A stretch of DNA of 64,000 nt from Streptomyces sp. NBC_00557 (GTDB taxonomy: Bacteria; Actinomycetota; Actinomycetes; Streptomycetales; Streptomycetaceae), in NCBI RefSeq assembly GCF_036345995.1, contig NZ_CP107796.1:1860001-1924000 (forward strand), in the 5' to 3' direction. The translations under genes and the position numbers were made by a program. Shown here in pieces: positions 55,552 through 63,767 of the stretch (position 1 is the stretch's first letter; the number at the start of each line of letters is the position of its first letter). Below the pieces are notes generated by a model. It was not told where the DNA came from. It made no database searches and saw only the letters and a list, made by a program, of their open reading frames with translations.

Positions 55552-57123
55552 TCACAACTCCGCCAGCCGGGCAAGGAGTTCCGTCGCCGCGGTGATGTCT
55601 CCGGTGAGCGGGCGGTCCTCGGTGTCCGCGGGGAGGCGGGCCGCCGCGACGGTGTAGACGGAGATGGGGGGTGACACCGGACGCAGGCGCAACGCCCGGA
55701 CCGCCTGGACGAGTTCGCAGGCCAGGACCGTCGCGTAGGCGGCGGTGGCGCGTGCCGTCTGGTGGGCCGCCTGGCCCGCGAAACCGGCGGCCTCCTCCAG
55801 GCCGTGGGAGAGGACGGCGTGACCGGCGGAGGCGGGCGCGGCTGCGCTCGAACGCAGGTCGGCGAGGGCGGAGTTGGCGGTGTACTCCAGGATCATCGTG
55901 CCGGAGCTGCCGGCAGCGCCGCCGGCGAGGAAGGCGGGCAGGCCGGTCAGGTCGGTGCGGCTCAGCGCGGACAGCCGGGCGGCGGAGAGCTGGGCGGTCT
56001 TCAGCAGGGCCAGGTTCAGGCCGTCCAGCGCCAGCGCGAGGTGCGCGGCGAAGAAGCCGCCGTGGTGGTAGAGGTGCCCGTCGGGGGTCAGAACCGGGTT
56101 CTCCGTGGCGCAGTTGATCTCGGTCTCGACGATCCGGCGCAACGCGTCCGAGGCCTCCAGGGCGGCCCCGTGCACCTGCGGGAAGGCGCGGAAGCCGTAG
56201 GGATCCTGGATGCGGCGGCCGGCGGTGACCGGCCGGTCGGGCATGCCGAGCAGCCGCCGTACCTCGGCGGCGGCGCGGGCCGGGCCCGGATACGGCCGCA
56301 GGGCGTGCACCGGTGCCGCGTACGCCTCCGGTGAGCCGGAGACGGCGGCGAGGGACAGCGCGGCGACCGCGTGCGTGGCGCGCAGCAGCAGGTCCGCCTC
56401 GTGCGCGGCGAGCGCGGACTGGGCGAGCGTGAGGGCGTTGCTGCTCAGCAGGGCGAGGGCGTCGCCCGGGCGGAGGGTGACGGGTTCGGGCAGGTCGAGG
56501 TGCGGCCTCGCACCGCGGGAGGGGCTGTCGTCCGGCCGATGCGGGTGCGTGGTGGCCGGTTCCGCGGTCGGCTGTGCCCCTTCGGGGCGCTGCCCCGCCG
56601 TCAGCCAGGGACGTTCCCCCAGCAGGGTCAGGCCGGTCTGGGCCAGTGCCGTCAGGTCTCCGGTGCCGACGGCGCCGTAGGCGTTGATCGCCGGGTGGGC
56701 GTGGCGGCGGAGGGCGTCGGTGAGGGCGGTGACGAAGCAGGGGTGGATGCCGGAGCCGGCGGCGAGGAGCTGGTTGGCGCGGACGGCGAGCATCGCGCGG
56801 ACCGGGCGGGCGGGGAGCAGGGGGCCGGCGCCGCCCGCGTGGCTGCGCAGGAGCCGCAGACCGTGGGCCGTCTCCTCACCGGGGTCGACGAGCACGGAGC
56901 GGTGGGCGCCGACGCCGGTGCCGCGGCCGTACCAGCGGCCGGCCGCGGCGAGCCGGTCGGCCGTCTCCCGGGCCCGGCGGACCCGGTCCAGCGCGGCCGG
57001 GTCGACGGCGGGTTCGGCGGTGCCGTCGGCGAGCCGGACCAGATCGGGCAGCGTGAGGCCGGTGCCGTCGAGCACGACGCGGGCGCTCCCCGTCTCCGGG
57101 GGCACCCGCGTCGGCACGTCCAT
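55552..57123 (-). CDS. aromatic amino acid lyase/HAL-family protein with altered MIO motif
   Basis: 523 residues, the length of histidine ammonia-lyase. The family landmarks YGRGTGVGAHRS (Tyr 65), RANQLLAAGSGIHP, LLSSNALTLAQSAL, RRIQDPYGFRAFPQVHGA and EINCATENPVL are all there. The MIO-forming stretch, usually G-x-V-G-A-S-G-D-L-A-P-L-A, reads INAYGAVGTGDLTALAQ (about 147-162): the ASG triad is one residue shorter and has Thr in place of Ser. MIO formation, and so ordinary ammonia-lyase activity, may be lost. It may be a binding or non-MIO protein. Its start is 23 bp from the stop of the betaine-binding protein gene (same strand). Confidence 0.78.
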   Translation of the reverse strand: MDVPTRVPPETGSARVVLDGTGLTLPDLVRLADGTAEPAVDPAALDRVRRARETADRLAAAGRWYGRGTGVGAHRSVLVDPGEETAHGLRLLRSHAGGAGPLLPARPVRAMLAVRANQLLAAGSGIHPCFVTALTDALRRHAHPAINAYGAVGTGDLTALAQTGLTLLGERPWLTAGQRPEGAQPTAEPATTHPHRPDDSPSRGARPHLDLPEPVTLRPGDALALLSSNALTLAQSALAAHEADLLLRATHAVAALSLAAVSGSPEAYAAPVHALRPYPGPARAAAEVRRLLGMPDRPVTAGRRIQDPYGFRAFPQVHGAALEASDALRRIVETEINCATENPVLTPDGHLYHHGGFFAAHLALALDGLNLALLKTAQLSAARLSALSRTDLTGLPAFLAGGAAGSSGTMILEYTANSALADLRSSAAAPASAGHAVLSHGLEEAAGFAGQAAHQTARATAAYATVLACELVQAVRALRLRPVSPPISVYTVAAARLPADTEDRPLTGDITAATELLARLAEL

Positions 57124-57145
57124 GTCGTACGGGAGCGAGTGGTCG

Positions 57146-58108
57146 TCAGGCGAGGCCCGCGGACTTCAGCCAGGCCTTGGCCACGTCCATCGGGTCCTTG
57201 TTCTGGACCTGCACCTGGGTGTCCAGGTCGAGCAGGGTCGTGGTGTCGAGCTTGGCGGAGACCGCGTCGAGCGCGTCGGCGCCCTTCTGGGACAGGGCTC
57301 CCTTGTAGACGAGGGGCTGGACGTTCTCGAAGCCGAAGAGGTTCTTCGGGTCCTGCAGGACGACGAACTTCTCCTTGGAGATGGTCGGGTCCGTGGTGAA
57401 GATGTCCGCGACCTGCACGGCGTTCTTCTTCAGCGCGGCCTGGGTGAGCGGCCCGCCGGCGTCGAGCGCCTTGAACGACTTGAACTCGAGGCCGTAGACC
57501 GACTTCAGGCCCACCAGGCCCTGCTGCCGGGTCTGGAACTCCGGCGAGGCGCCGATGACCAGGTCCTTCGCGATGTCCTTCAGATCGGCGATGGTGGACG
57601 TGGAAGTCAGGTGGTACTTCTTCGCGGTGGCCGCGTTGACCGTGACCGAGTCCTTGTCCTCGGCGGGCGAGGGCTTGAGCAGGGTCAGCTTGGAGTCCAG
57701 CTTGGCCTCGATGGCCGCGGTGGTGGCGTCGGCCGTCTTCGGCGCCGCCTTGGGGTCGAGGTAGGCGAGCAGGGCGCCGTTGTACTCGGGCAGCACCTTG
57801 ATGGCGCCGTTCTTGATCAGCCCGTAGGTGGTCTCGCGGCTGCCGATGTTCGGCTTGTAGGCGACCTTGATTCCCTTGGCCTTCAGGGCCTCGCCGTAGA
57901 TGTCGGCGAGCAGGGTGGACTCGGGGAAGTTGTTGGAGCCGACGACCACGGTGTCGCCGCTTGCCTTGCTGGTGTCCGTCAGCGGGTTGCCGCCGGACTT
58001 GTCGTTGGAGGAACAGCCCGCCAGCAGAGCCGTCGTCGCCGCGAGGGCGACCACCGCCGCGCCTCGGTTCCTCCGGATGGACCTGCTGATGCGGTTGGTG
58101 GAAGTCAC
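57146..58108 (-). CDS. glycine betaine/osmoprotectant ABC transporter substrate-binding lipoprotein
   Basis: 320 residues starting GTG (VTSTNRISRSIRRNRG). Signal and lipobox ATTALLAGC (Cys about 30) anchor it outside the membrane. The fold is OpuAC/OsmF type: VVVGSNNFPESTLLADIYGEALKAKG, PNIGSRETTYGLIKNGAI, LPEYNGALLAYLD and VADIFTTDPTISKEKFVVLQDPKNLF. It should bind quaternary ammonium osmoprotectants such as glycine betaine or choline. The permeases and ATPase lie 4.3 kb away on the same strand. A promoter ends 6 nt before the GTG, and no ribosome site is present. Confidence 0.88.
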   Translation of the reverse strand: MTSTNRISRSIRRNRGAAVVALAATTALLAGCSSNDKSGGNPLTDTSKASGDTVVVGSNNFPESTLLADIYGEALKAKGIKVAYKPNIGSRETTYGLIKNGAIKVLPEYNGALLAYLDPKAAPKTADATTAAIEAKLDSKLTLLKPSPAEDKDSVTVNAATAKKYHLTSTSTIADLKDIAKDLVIGASPEFQTRQQGLVGLKSVYGLEFKSFKALDAGGPLTQAALKKNAVQVADIFTTDPTISKEKFVVLQDPKNLFGFENVQPLVYKGALSQKGADALDAVSAKLDTTTLLDLDTQVQVQNKDPMDVAKAWLKSAGLA

Positions 58109-58114
58109 GCGCCG

Positions 58115-58144
58115 ATCCAATCCAGCCGGTTCTCGGTCAGTCAA
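58115..58144 (-). promoter_or_regulatory. promoter giving an apparently leaderless betaine-binding mRNA
   Basis: On the minus strand: TTGACT (58144-58139), 18-bp spacer, TTGGAT (58120-58115). A start about 7 nt further coincides with the GTG at 58108, so the mRNA could begin at its start codon. The absence of a ribosome-binding sequence agrees. Confidence 0.45.
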
Positions 58145-58338
58145 GTCCCGTGGATCACCGATTGGCCTCGATCTGCGGGCAGTTGTGGCGGCAGAGCGCG
58201 CACTTGTAACGCATTCTTGATGAAAGCCGCCCGCTTCACTCCTTGGAGCGACTGTAGTCTCTGGGCCGTTGACATCGGGGCACAGCGGTGTGACGGGGCC
58301 CGCTTCGGTGTCGGACACACCCCCGAGAAGGAGGCCCG

Positions 58339-60951
58339 GTGTCCACGGACGAAGTGGACGCGCCCGCCCGGCACGCCCACGGACGCGGCGGCACCACCGG
58401 TTTCGCCGATCGCTGGCCCTTCCGGCGCAAGCTCAACCTGCTGGTGGGCGTCCCGCTCGCGGTGATCGCCGTCCTGCTGTCGTATCTGTTCTCCGAGCTG
58501 GTGCGGCAGTCGGGCAGCGCCGCCTCGGCGGCCCGACTGGTGCGGGACAGCGCGCAGGTGGCGCGGCTGGTGGACCGGGTGGAGGCCGAGCACCAGCAGG
58601 CGATCCTGCTGTCCGCGCGGTACGAGTCCGGTGACGCCCGGCCGTCCGCGTCCGCCTACCGCGCGGCGCAACGGGCGGTCGACTCCCAGGTGGCGAGGGT
58701 GCGCACGGCCTTCGGCGACCGGCTGCCGGCCGGCGAGGCGCAGGCGCTGCGCGAGGTGGAGGGCCTGACGAGTCTGCGCACCTCGGTGGAACAGTCGTAT
58801 CTGCCGGCCGACAACATCGACCCGGCCTACGCGGGCGCCGCCCAGCGGCTCATCGACGGCCTCGGTCTGGACCGCAACGCCGACCTGGCCGCCACCTTCA
58901 CCGGCAACCTGCTGGACTCGCTGCTGCGCGCGGACGCCGCCCACGGCGCTTTCGAGACCAATGTGTTCGCCGCGACGACCGGGGACACCAACGCGCTGAT
59001 CGAGTTCACCAGCGCGGTCGGCGCGTACGACCTCTACACCCACCAGGCCGACCGGTTCACCCGGTTCGCCTCCCCGGCGCAGGCCGAGCGGCTCGGCGGC
59101 ATCGAGCACACCCCGGCACAGGGCGCCATCGCCCAGTCCTACGCCGAGTTGCAGGTCGGCGCCGGCGGGCTGCAGGCGAACGACCAGGCCGAGATCCGGC
59201 GGGCGGTGCAGGACGCGCTGGCCGACTACCCGTACTACCCCCAGGAGGCCGCCGCCCGGCTGAGGATCACCACCGCGCTGATCGGGGAGATCGCCGAACG
59301 GGCCGACCACGACGCCGGCTCCGCCCGCCGGCGGGCCGTACTGCTGCTGAGCGGCGCGCTGCTCGCGTTCGTGCTGTGGATCGCCTTCGCGGTGCTGGTA
59401 CGGCGCTCGGTGGTGAGGCCCGTGCAGGCGCTCACCGGGGCCGCGCGGGAGGTCGCCGAGGCGGCGGGGCGCGAGCTGGCCCGGGTGGCCGACGACGACG
59501 CCGAGGACGACGGGCCGCCCCGGCTGCGGGATGTGCCGGTCACCGCGCGCGACGAGATCGGCGAGCTGGCCGAGGCGTTCAACCGGGTGCAGACCACCGC
59601 CGGGGCGCTGCTGGAACGGCAGGTGATCAGCCGACGCAACACCGCCGAGATGTTCGGCAACGTGGGCCGCCGGGTCAGCAACCTGACGACTCGTCAACTC
59701 GCGCTGATCGACGCGGTGGAGCGGGGCGAGACCGATCCGGCGCTGCTGGAGCGGCTGTACTCCATCGACCACATCGCCGTACGGCTGCGGCGCAACGCCG
59801 ACAGCCTGATGCTGCTGGCCGGCATCCGCGAGACCGTGCTGGACGCGGAGCCGACCGCGCTGTCCAACGTGGTCCGGGCCGCGCTCGGGCAGATCGAGGG
59901 CTATCAGCGGGTACGGCTGTACGCGGCGTCGGACGCCGTGGTCGCCCCGGACATCATCGGCGACCTCACGCTGATGCTGGCCGAACTCCTGGAGAACGCC
60001 GTGACGTTCTCGCCCGAGGGCAGCCCGGTGGAGGTGACCGTCCGCGCCGGGGACGAGGGCGTGCACGTGGTGATCACCGACCACGGCCTCGGCATGAGCC
60101 CCGAGCGGCTCGCCGAGGAGAACGCGCGGATGGTCCGCCGCGAACGCCTGGACCTGGCGCCGACGAAGGTGCTCGGCCTGTTCGTGGTGGGCGCGCTCGC
60201 CCGCCGCTGGTCGATCGCCGTCACCCTGACCCGCACCCCGGGCGGCGGCGTGACGGCGGAGGTGACGTTGCCGGCGTCCCTGCTGCTGACGATGAGCCCA
60301 CTGAGCGGGCGGGCAGACCCGGACACGACCGGCCCGGACGGGGGGTCCCCGGGGCAGCCGGCGCCGGGGCGGAGGCCCGCGACGCCGGTCAGGACGGCGC
60401 CGACCGACGCGGCGGCGCGGGGCGGACCCGCACCGGCGCAGACGACGGAGGGCGGGGACACCCCTGTGCCGGGCACCTCGCCGTCCCCGGACACCGGCCG
60501 GCCGGCACCCCCGGCCACGGACGCCCCGCTCCCCCGCCGCATCCCACGGCGTGAGCCGGCCGCTGAAGGGGAGCGGCCCACGGCCGGCGTGCCGTCGGAC
60601 ACGCATGCCTCCGAGCGGACTTCCGGCTCCGCCGCCGCCCGTCCTCTGCGTCGCCGCGTGCGTGGCGCAACCCTGCACACCACCGCCGGTGCCGCCCGAG
60701 CGGTGCCTGAGGCCGTCCGCATCCGGGACGCGGAGGCCGAGCGGGCCGCGCTGGAGGAGTTCGAGGCCGCCGTGGCCCGCGCCCTCCACGACACCGGTGA
60801 CCACCCCCTGCCGCCGGAGGCTCCCGCAGCCGCCGACGCCGATCCGCCCCCGCAGGGGCCGCCCGCGCCCGGCAACGCGCCCGAGCCCGGCAACACCCCC
60901 GACCGAGCCCCCTCCCCCAAGGAGCCGAGAGTTGAGCACGTCGACAGGTGA
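58339..60951 (+). CDS. cvnA: conservon sensor kinase-like protein
   Basis: 870 residues. Two transmembrane helices (about 33-52 and 335-355) bracket an extracytoplasmic sensor (about 55-330) of the nitrate/nitrite-sensor kind. A HAMP-like segment and a histidine-kinase-type ATPase follow: LAELLENAVTFSPEG is the N box, ITDHGLGMSPERL the G1, and KVLGLFVVGALARR the G2 box. The C-terminal 200 residues are Pro/Ala-rich and disordered. CvnA proteins are thought to signal through the small GTPase complex CvnB-D. AAGGAGG precedes the GTG. First gene of the four-gene conservon; its 3' end overlaps cvnB by 20 bp. Confidence 0.9.
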   Translation: MSTDEVDAPARHAHGRGGTTGFADRWPFRRKLNLLVGVPLAVIAVLLSYLFSELVRQSGSAASAARLVRDSAQVARLVDRVEAEHQQAILLSARYESGDARPSASAYRAAQRAVDSQVARVRTAFGDRLPAGEAQALREVEGLTSLRTSVEQSYLPADNIDPAYAGAAQRLIDGLGLDRNADLAATFTGNLLDSLLRADAAHGAFETNVFAATTGDTNALIEFTSAVGAYDLYTHQADRFTRFASPAQAERLGGIEHTPAQGAIAQSYAELQVGAGGLQANDQAEIRRAVQDALADYPYYPQEAAARLRITTALIGEIAERADHDAGSARRRAVLLLSGALLAFVLWIAFAVLVRRSVVRPVQALTGAAREVAEAAGRELARVADDDAEDDGPPRLRDVPVTARDEIGELAEAFNRVQTTAGALLERQVISRRNTAEMFGNVGRRVSNLTTRQLALIDAVERGETDPALLERLYSIDHIAVRLRRNADSLMLLAGIRETVLDAEPTALSNVVRAALGQIEGYQRVRLYAASDAVVAPDIIGDLTLMLAELLENAVTFSPEGSPVEVTVRAGDEGVHVVITDHGLGMSPERLAEENARMVRRERLDLAPTKVLGLFVVGALARRWSIAVTLTRTPGGGVTAEVTLPASLLLTMSPLSGRADPDTTGPDGGSPGQPAPGRRPATPVRTAPTDAAARGGPAPAQTTEGGDTPVPGTSPSPDTGRPAPPATDAPLPRRIPRREPAAEGERPTAGVPSDTHASERTSGSAAARPLRRRVRGATLHTTAGAARAVPEAVRIRDAEAERAALEEFEAAVARALHDTGDHPLPPEAPAAADADPPPQGPPAPGNAPEPGNTPDRAPSPKEPRVEHVDR

Positions 60952-61414
60952 CACCCCGACGGGCGGCGGCCCCGCCGCGCCGAGTGATCTGCAGGCGGCC
61001 GCGGCCGACTTCGCCTGGCTGCTGAACCGCTTCGCGACCGAGACCGCGGGCGTCGTGGACGCGATCGCCGTGTCCTCCGACGGCCTGCTGATCGCCGTGT
61101 CCGAGCTGCGCGAGCACGCCGACTCCGAACGGCTCGCGGCGATCGTCTCGGGCATCACCAGCCTGGCCGCCGGCGCCTCCGGCAACTACGGCCTCGGCGG
61201 CCTCAACAAGGTCATCATCGACCTGGAGGGCGGCCATGTGATCGTCTCGGCGATCGGCAGCGGCGCCGTGCTCGGCGTCGTCACCGGCAAGGAGGCCAAG
61301 CTCGGCAACATCGCCTACGAGATGACCCTGTTCGCCAACCGCGCCGGCGCCGCGCTCAGCCCGCAGCTGGTGCTGGAGCTGAAGAAGTCCGTCGGCGCCC
61401 CGTCGGCCCGCTGA
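60932..61414 (+). CDS. cvnB: roadblock/LC7 protein CvnB
   Basis: 160 residues from a TTG with AAGGAG eight nt upstream. DFAWLLNRFATETAGVVDAIAVSSDGLLIAVS is the roadblock/LC7 opening, and GGHVIVSAIGSGAVLGVVTG the second half. In conservons this protein acts as a partner or GTPase-activating protein for CvnD. The ORF overlaps the cvnA 3' end and is 34 bp before cvnC. Confidence 0.92.
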   Translation: MSTSTGDTPTGGGPAAPSDLQAAAADFAWLLNRFATETAGVVDAIAVSSDGLLIAVSELREHADSERLAAIVSGITSLAAGASGNYGLGGLNKVIIDLEGGHVIVSAIGSGAVLGVVTGKEAKLGNIAYEMTLFANRAGAALSPQLVLELKKSVGAPSAR

Positions 61415-61448
61415 GCCGCCGTACGCCGAGAAAGCGCAGGTTCCCCCG

Positions 61449-61835
61449 ATGGCGGACGGCATCCCCGGCCCCGACCCGGCCGGCCCCGCCCCCGCCGTAC
61501 GGCCGTACCTGGTCACCGCCGGCCGGGTCGCGGACGCGGGCCGGGGCCGGGCCATGCCCCTGGAGACGCAGGTGGTCGCCACCGCCGCCGGTCTCGACGC
61601 GCTCGCCCGGCTCTCCTTCGAGCGGCACGACATCGTGGCCGCCTGCCGGCTGCCGCAGTCGCTCGCGGAGATAGCGGCCCGGCTGCACCTGCACCTGAAC
61701 GTGGTCCGGGTCCTGGCCGAAGACCTGCGCGAGGCGGGGCAGCTGGCGGTGTACGTGCCCGACGCCGAGGCCACCCGCGACGCGTCCGTCCTGCGCAGGC
61801 TGATCGACGGCCTGCGGGCCATCCCCGACTCCTGA
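61449..61835 (+). CDS. cvnC: DUF742 protein CvnC
   Basis: 128 residues, a winged-helix-like DUF742: RPYLVTAGRVADAGR at the start, LSFERHDIVAACRLPQSLAEIAARLHLHLNVVRVLAEDL in the middle. It typically sits between CvnB and CvnD and may help in signalling or DNA binding; its exact job is not established. 34 bp after cvnB and 10 bp before cvnD. Confidence 0.92.
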   Translation: MADGIPGPDPAGPAPAVRPYLVTAGRVADAGRGRAMPLETQVVATAAGLDALARLSFERHDIVAACRLPQSLAEIAARLHLHLNVVRVLAEDLREAGQLAVYVPDAEATRDASVLRRLIDGLRAIPDS

Positions 61836-61845
61836 AGGGAACCGA

Positions 61846-62445
61846 GTGACACCGACTGAACCGCTCGTCCGGGACGCTCCCGCGGCCGGCGCCGTACGGC
61901 CGCCGCTGCCGGTGAAGATGGTGATCGCGGGCGGCTTCGGCGTGGGCAAGACCACCGCCGTCGGCGCGATCTCGGAGATCGAGCCGCTGACCACCGAGGC
62001 GTCGATCACCGAGGTCGCGGCCGGGGTGGACGACCTCACGCACACCCCGCACAAGACCACGACGACCGTGGCGATGGACTTCGGCTGCGTCACCGTCGAC
62101 CCGACGCTGAAGCTGTATCTGTTCGGCACGCCCGGGCAGGAGCGCTTCGGGTTCATGTGGGACGACATCGTGGAGGGGGCCGTCGGCGCGCTCGTCGTCG
62201 TCGACACCCGGCGGCTGGACGACTGCTATGCCGCCGTGGACTACTTCGAGCACAAGGGCATCCCGTTCGCCGTCGCGGTCAACGCCTTCGACGGCAGGGT
62301 GGAGCACACCCTGGAGGAGGTCCGCTGGGCGCTGGACGTCTCCGACGGCGTCCCGGTCGTGGTGTTCGACGCCCGGGAGCGCGGCTCGGTGCGGGACGCG
62401 CTGCTCGTCGTCCTCGAGCTGGCGCTGGCCCGCACCGGGGCCTGA
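61846..62445 (+). CDS. cvnD: conservon GTPase CvnD
   Basis: 199 residues. G1 is IAGGFGVGKTTAVGAI, G2 TTVAMDFGCV, G3 LFGTPGQERFGF, and NAFDG the G4-like NKxD position, altered as usual in CvnD (MglA/Arf-like). It is the switch of the conservon; GTP-bound CvnD talks to CvnB/A. AAGGGAACC precedes the GTG. Ends 3 bp before the convergent permease gene. Confidence 0.94.
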   Translation: MTPTEPLVRDAPAAGAVRPPLPVKMVIAGGFGVGKTTAVGAISEIEPLTTEASITEVAAGVDDLTHTPHKTTTTVAMDFGCVTVDPTLKLYLFGTPGQERFGFMWDDIVEGAVGALVVVDTRRLDDCYAAVDYFEHKGIPFAVAVNAFDGRVEHTLEEVRWALDVSDGVPVVVFDARERGSVRDALLVVLELALARTGA

Positions 62446-62448
62446 GCC

Positions 62449-63117
62449 TCAGCTGCCGCGCCGCACCCCGGCGGAGACCGTGATCCGGGAGGCCGCCCAG
62501 AACACCACGAGGGTGGTGAGGGCGAGTCCGGCGACCAGGGTGGCGCCGCCGACCACCTTCTCGTAGTTCTTCTGGTAGAGCCCGTCGATGATGTACCGGC
62601 CGAGGCCGCCGAGGCTGACGTACGCGGCGATGGTGGCCGTGGAGACGATCTGGATGGCCGCGGTGCGCAGGCCGCTCAGGACGAGGGGCAGCGCGACCGG
62701 CAGCTCGACCTGGAAGAGCACCCGTGCCTCGGACATGCCCATGCCGCGGGCGGCGTCCACGGGCGAGGGGTCGACGGAGCGCATCGCCTCGTAGGTGGTG
62801 ACCAGGATGGGCGGCACGGCGAGCACGACCAGCGGGATCATCACCGGCAGCAGCCCGAACCCGATCCAGATGAACATCAGGACCAGCAGACCGAAGCTGG
62901 GCAGCGCCCGCCCGGCGGTGGCGATCAGGGCGAGCGCGTTGCCGCCGCGGCCGTAGTGGCCGGTGACCAGGCCGACGGGCAGCCCGATCAGGGCGGCGAA
63001 CAGCAGCGCCTCCAGGGAGTACTTGACGTGCTCGGCGACCCGGGTGGGGATGCCGTCGTAGCCGTGCCAGTGGGCGCTGTCGCTGAAGAAGGCGTGCGCG
63101 AAGTTGATGACGTTCAC
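62449..63117 (-). CDS. osmoprotectant ABC transporter permease (second of two)
   Basis: 222 residues with about five transmembrane helices. The EAA-type loop is PSPVDAARGMGMSEARVLFQVELP. FGLLVLMFIWIGFGLLPVMIPL and STATIAAYVSLGGLGRYIIDGL match OpuBB/ProW-like permeases. The GTG start overlaps the preceding permease stop (GTGA). Confidence 0.92.
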   Translation of the reverse strand: MNVINFAHAFFSDSAHWHGYDGIPTRVAEHVKYSLEALLFAALIGLPVGLVTGHYGRGGNALALIATAGRALPSFGLLVLMFIWIGFGLLPVMIPLVVLAVPPILVTTYEAMRSVDPSPVDAARGMGMSEARVLFQVELPVALPLVLSGLRTAAIQIVSTATIAAYVSLGGLGRYIIDGLYQKNYEKVVGGATLVAGLALTTLVVFWAASRITVSAGVRRGS

Positions 63118-63767
63118 CGGGTGGCACCCTTCCTCGGCATCCAGGGGGTGATCAGGCGGCGTACGAGGACCAGCAGCGCGTCGGCGAGAACGCCCAGCAG
63201 TGCCGTCGTCACCACCGAGTTCACGGCCAGGGCGGGCCGGTGGTAGGTGGTGGCGTCGTTGAGCATGTTGCCGAGGGCGCCCTGGTTGCCGATGAGCATG
63301 CCGACGCTGACCAGGGAGAAGCTGGAGACGACCGCCACCCGGAGACCCGCGATGATCGCGGGGGCGGCGATGGGCAGCTGGATCTGCAGGTACCGGCGTA
63401 CGGGGCCGAAGCCCATGGCCTGTGCGGCGGCCAGGGTCTCCGGGGGCACCGAGCGGACGCCGTCCACGATCGCCGGCACCAGCACCACCAGGCTGTAGAC
63501 GGCGAGCGGGATCATCACCGTGGTCTCGCTCTGCCCGAAGTAGTCGATGAGGACCACGAAGAAGGCCAGCGAGGGGATGGAGTACAGCACGGTGGTGATG
63601 CCGAGGACGGGCGGGTAGAACCAGCGGAAGCGCACGCAGAGCTGGGCCACCGGAAGCGCCACGAGCAGCGCGGCCAGCACCGGCAGCAGCCCCTCGCGCA
63701 CGTGCAGGCCGACGAGCCCGAGGTAGCTGTGCTGGAGATCGCTCGGGAGGTCGAAGAAGCCGTTCAC
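63114..63767 (-). CDS. osmoprotectant ABC transporter permease (first of two)
   Basis: 217 residues, five or six helices. The EAA loop is PPETLAAAQAMGFGPVRRYLQIQLP, and LGITTVLYSIPSLAFFVVLIDYFGQ is typical of the family. The GTG overlaps the ATPase stop and its own stop overlaps the next permease, so the three are one translational unit. Confidence 0.92.
   Translation of the reverse strand: MNGFFDLPSDLQHSYLGLVGLHVREGLLPVLAALLVALPVAQLCVRFRWFYPPVLGITTVLYSIPSLAFFVVLIDYFGQSETTVMIPLAVYSLVVLVPAIVDGVRSVPPETLAAAQAMGFGPVRRYLQIQLPIAAPAIIAGLRVAVVSSFSLVSVGMLIGNQGALGNMLNDATTYHRPALAVNSVVTTALLGVLADALLVLVRRLITPWMPRKGATR

Noticed and set aside
58141..61185. Very long minus-strand open frame over cvnA and cvnB
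   Set aside because: Antisense shadow of genuine conservon genes; no family features.
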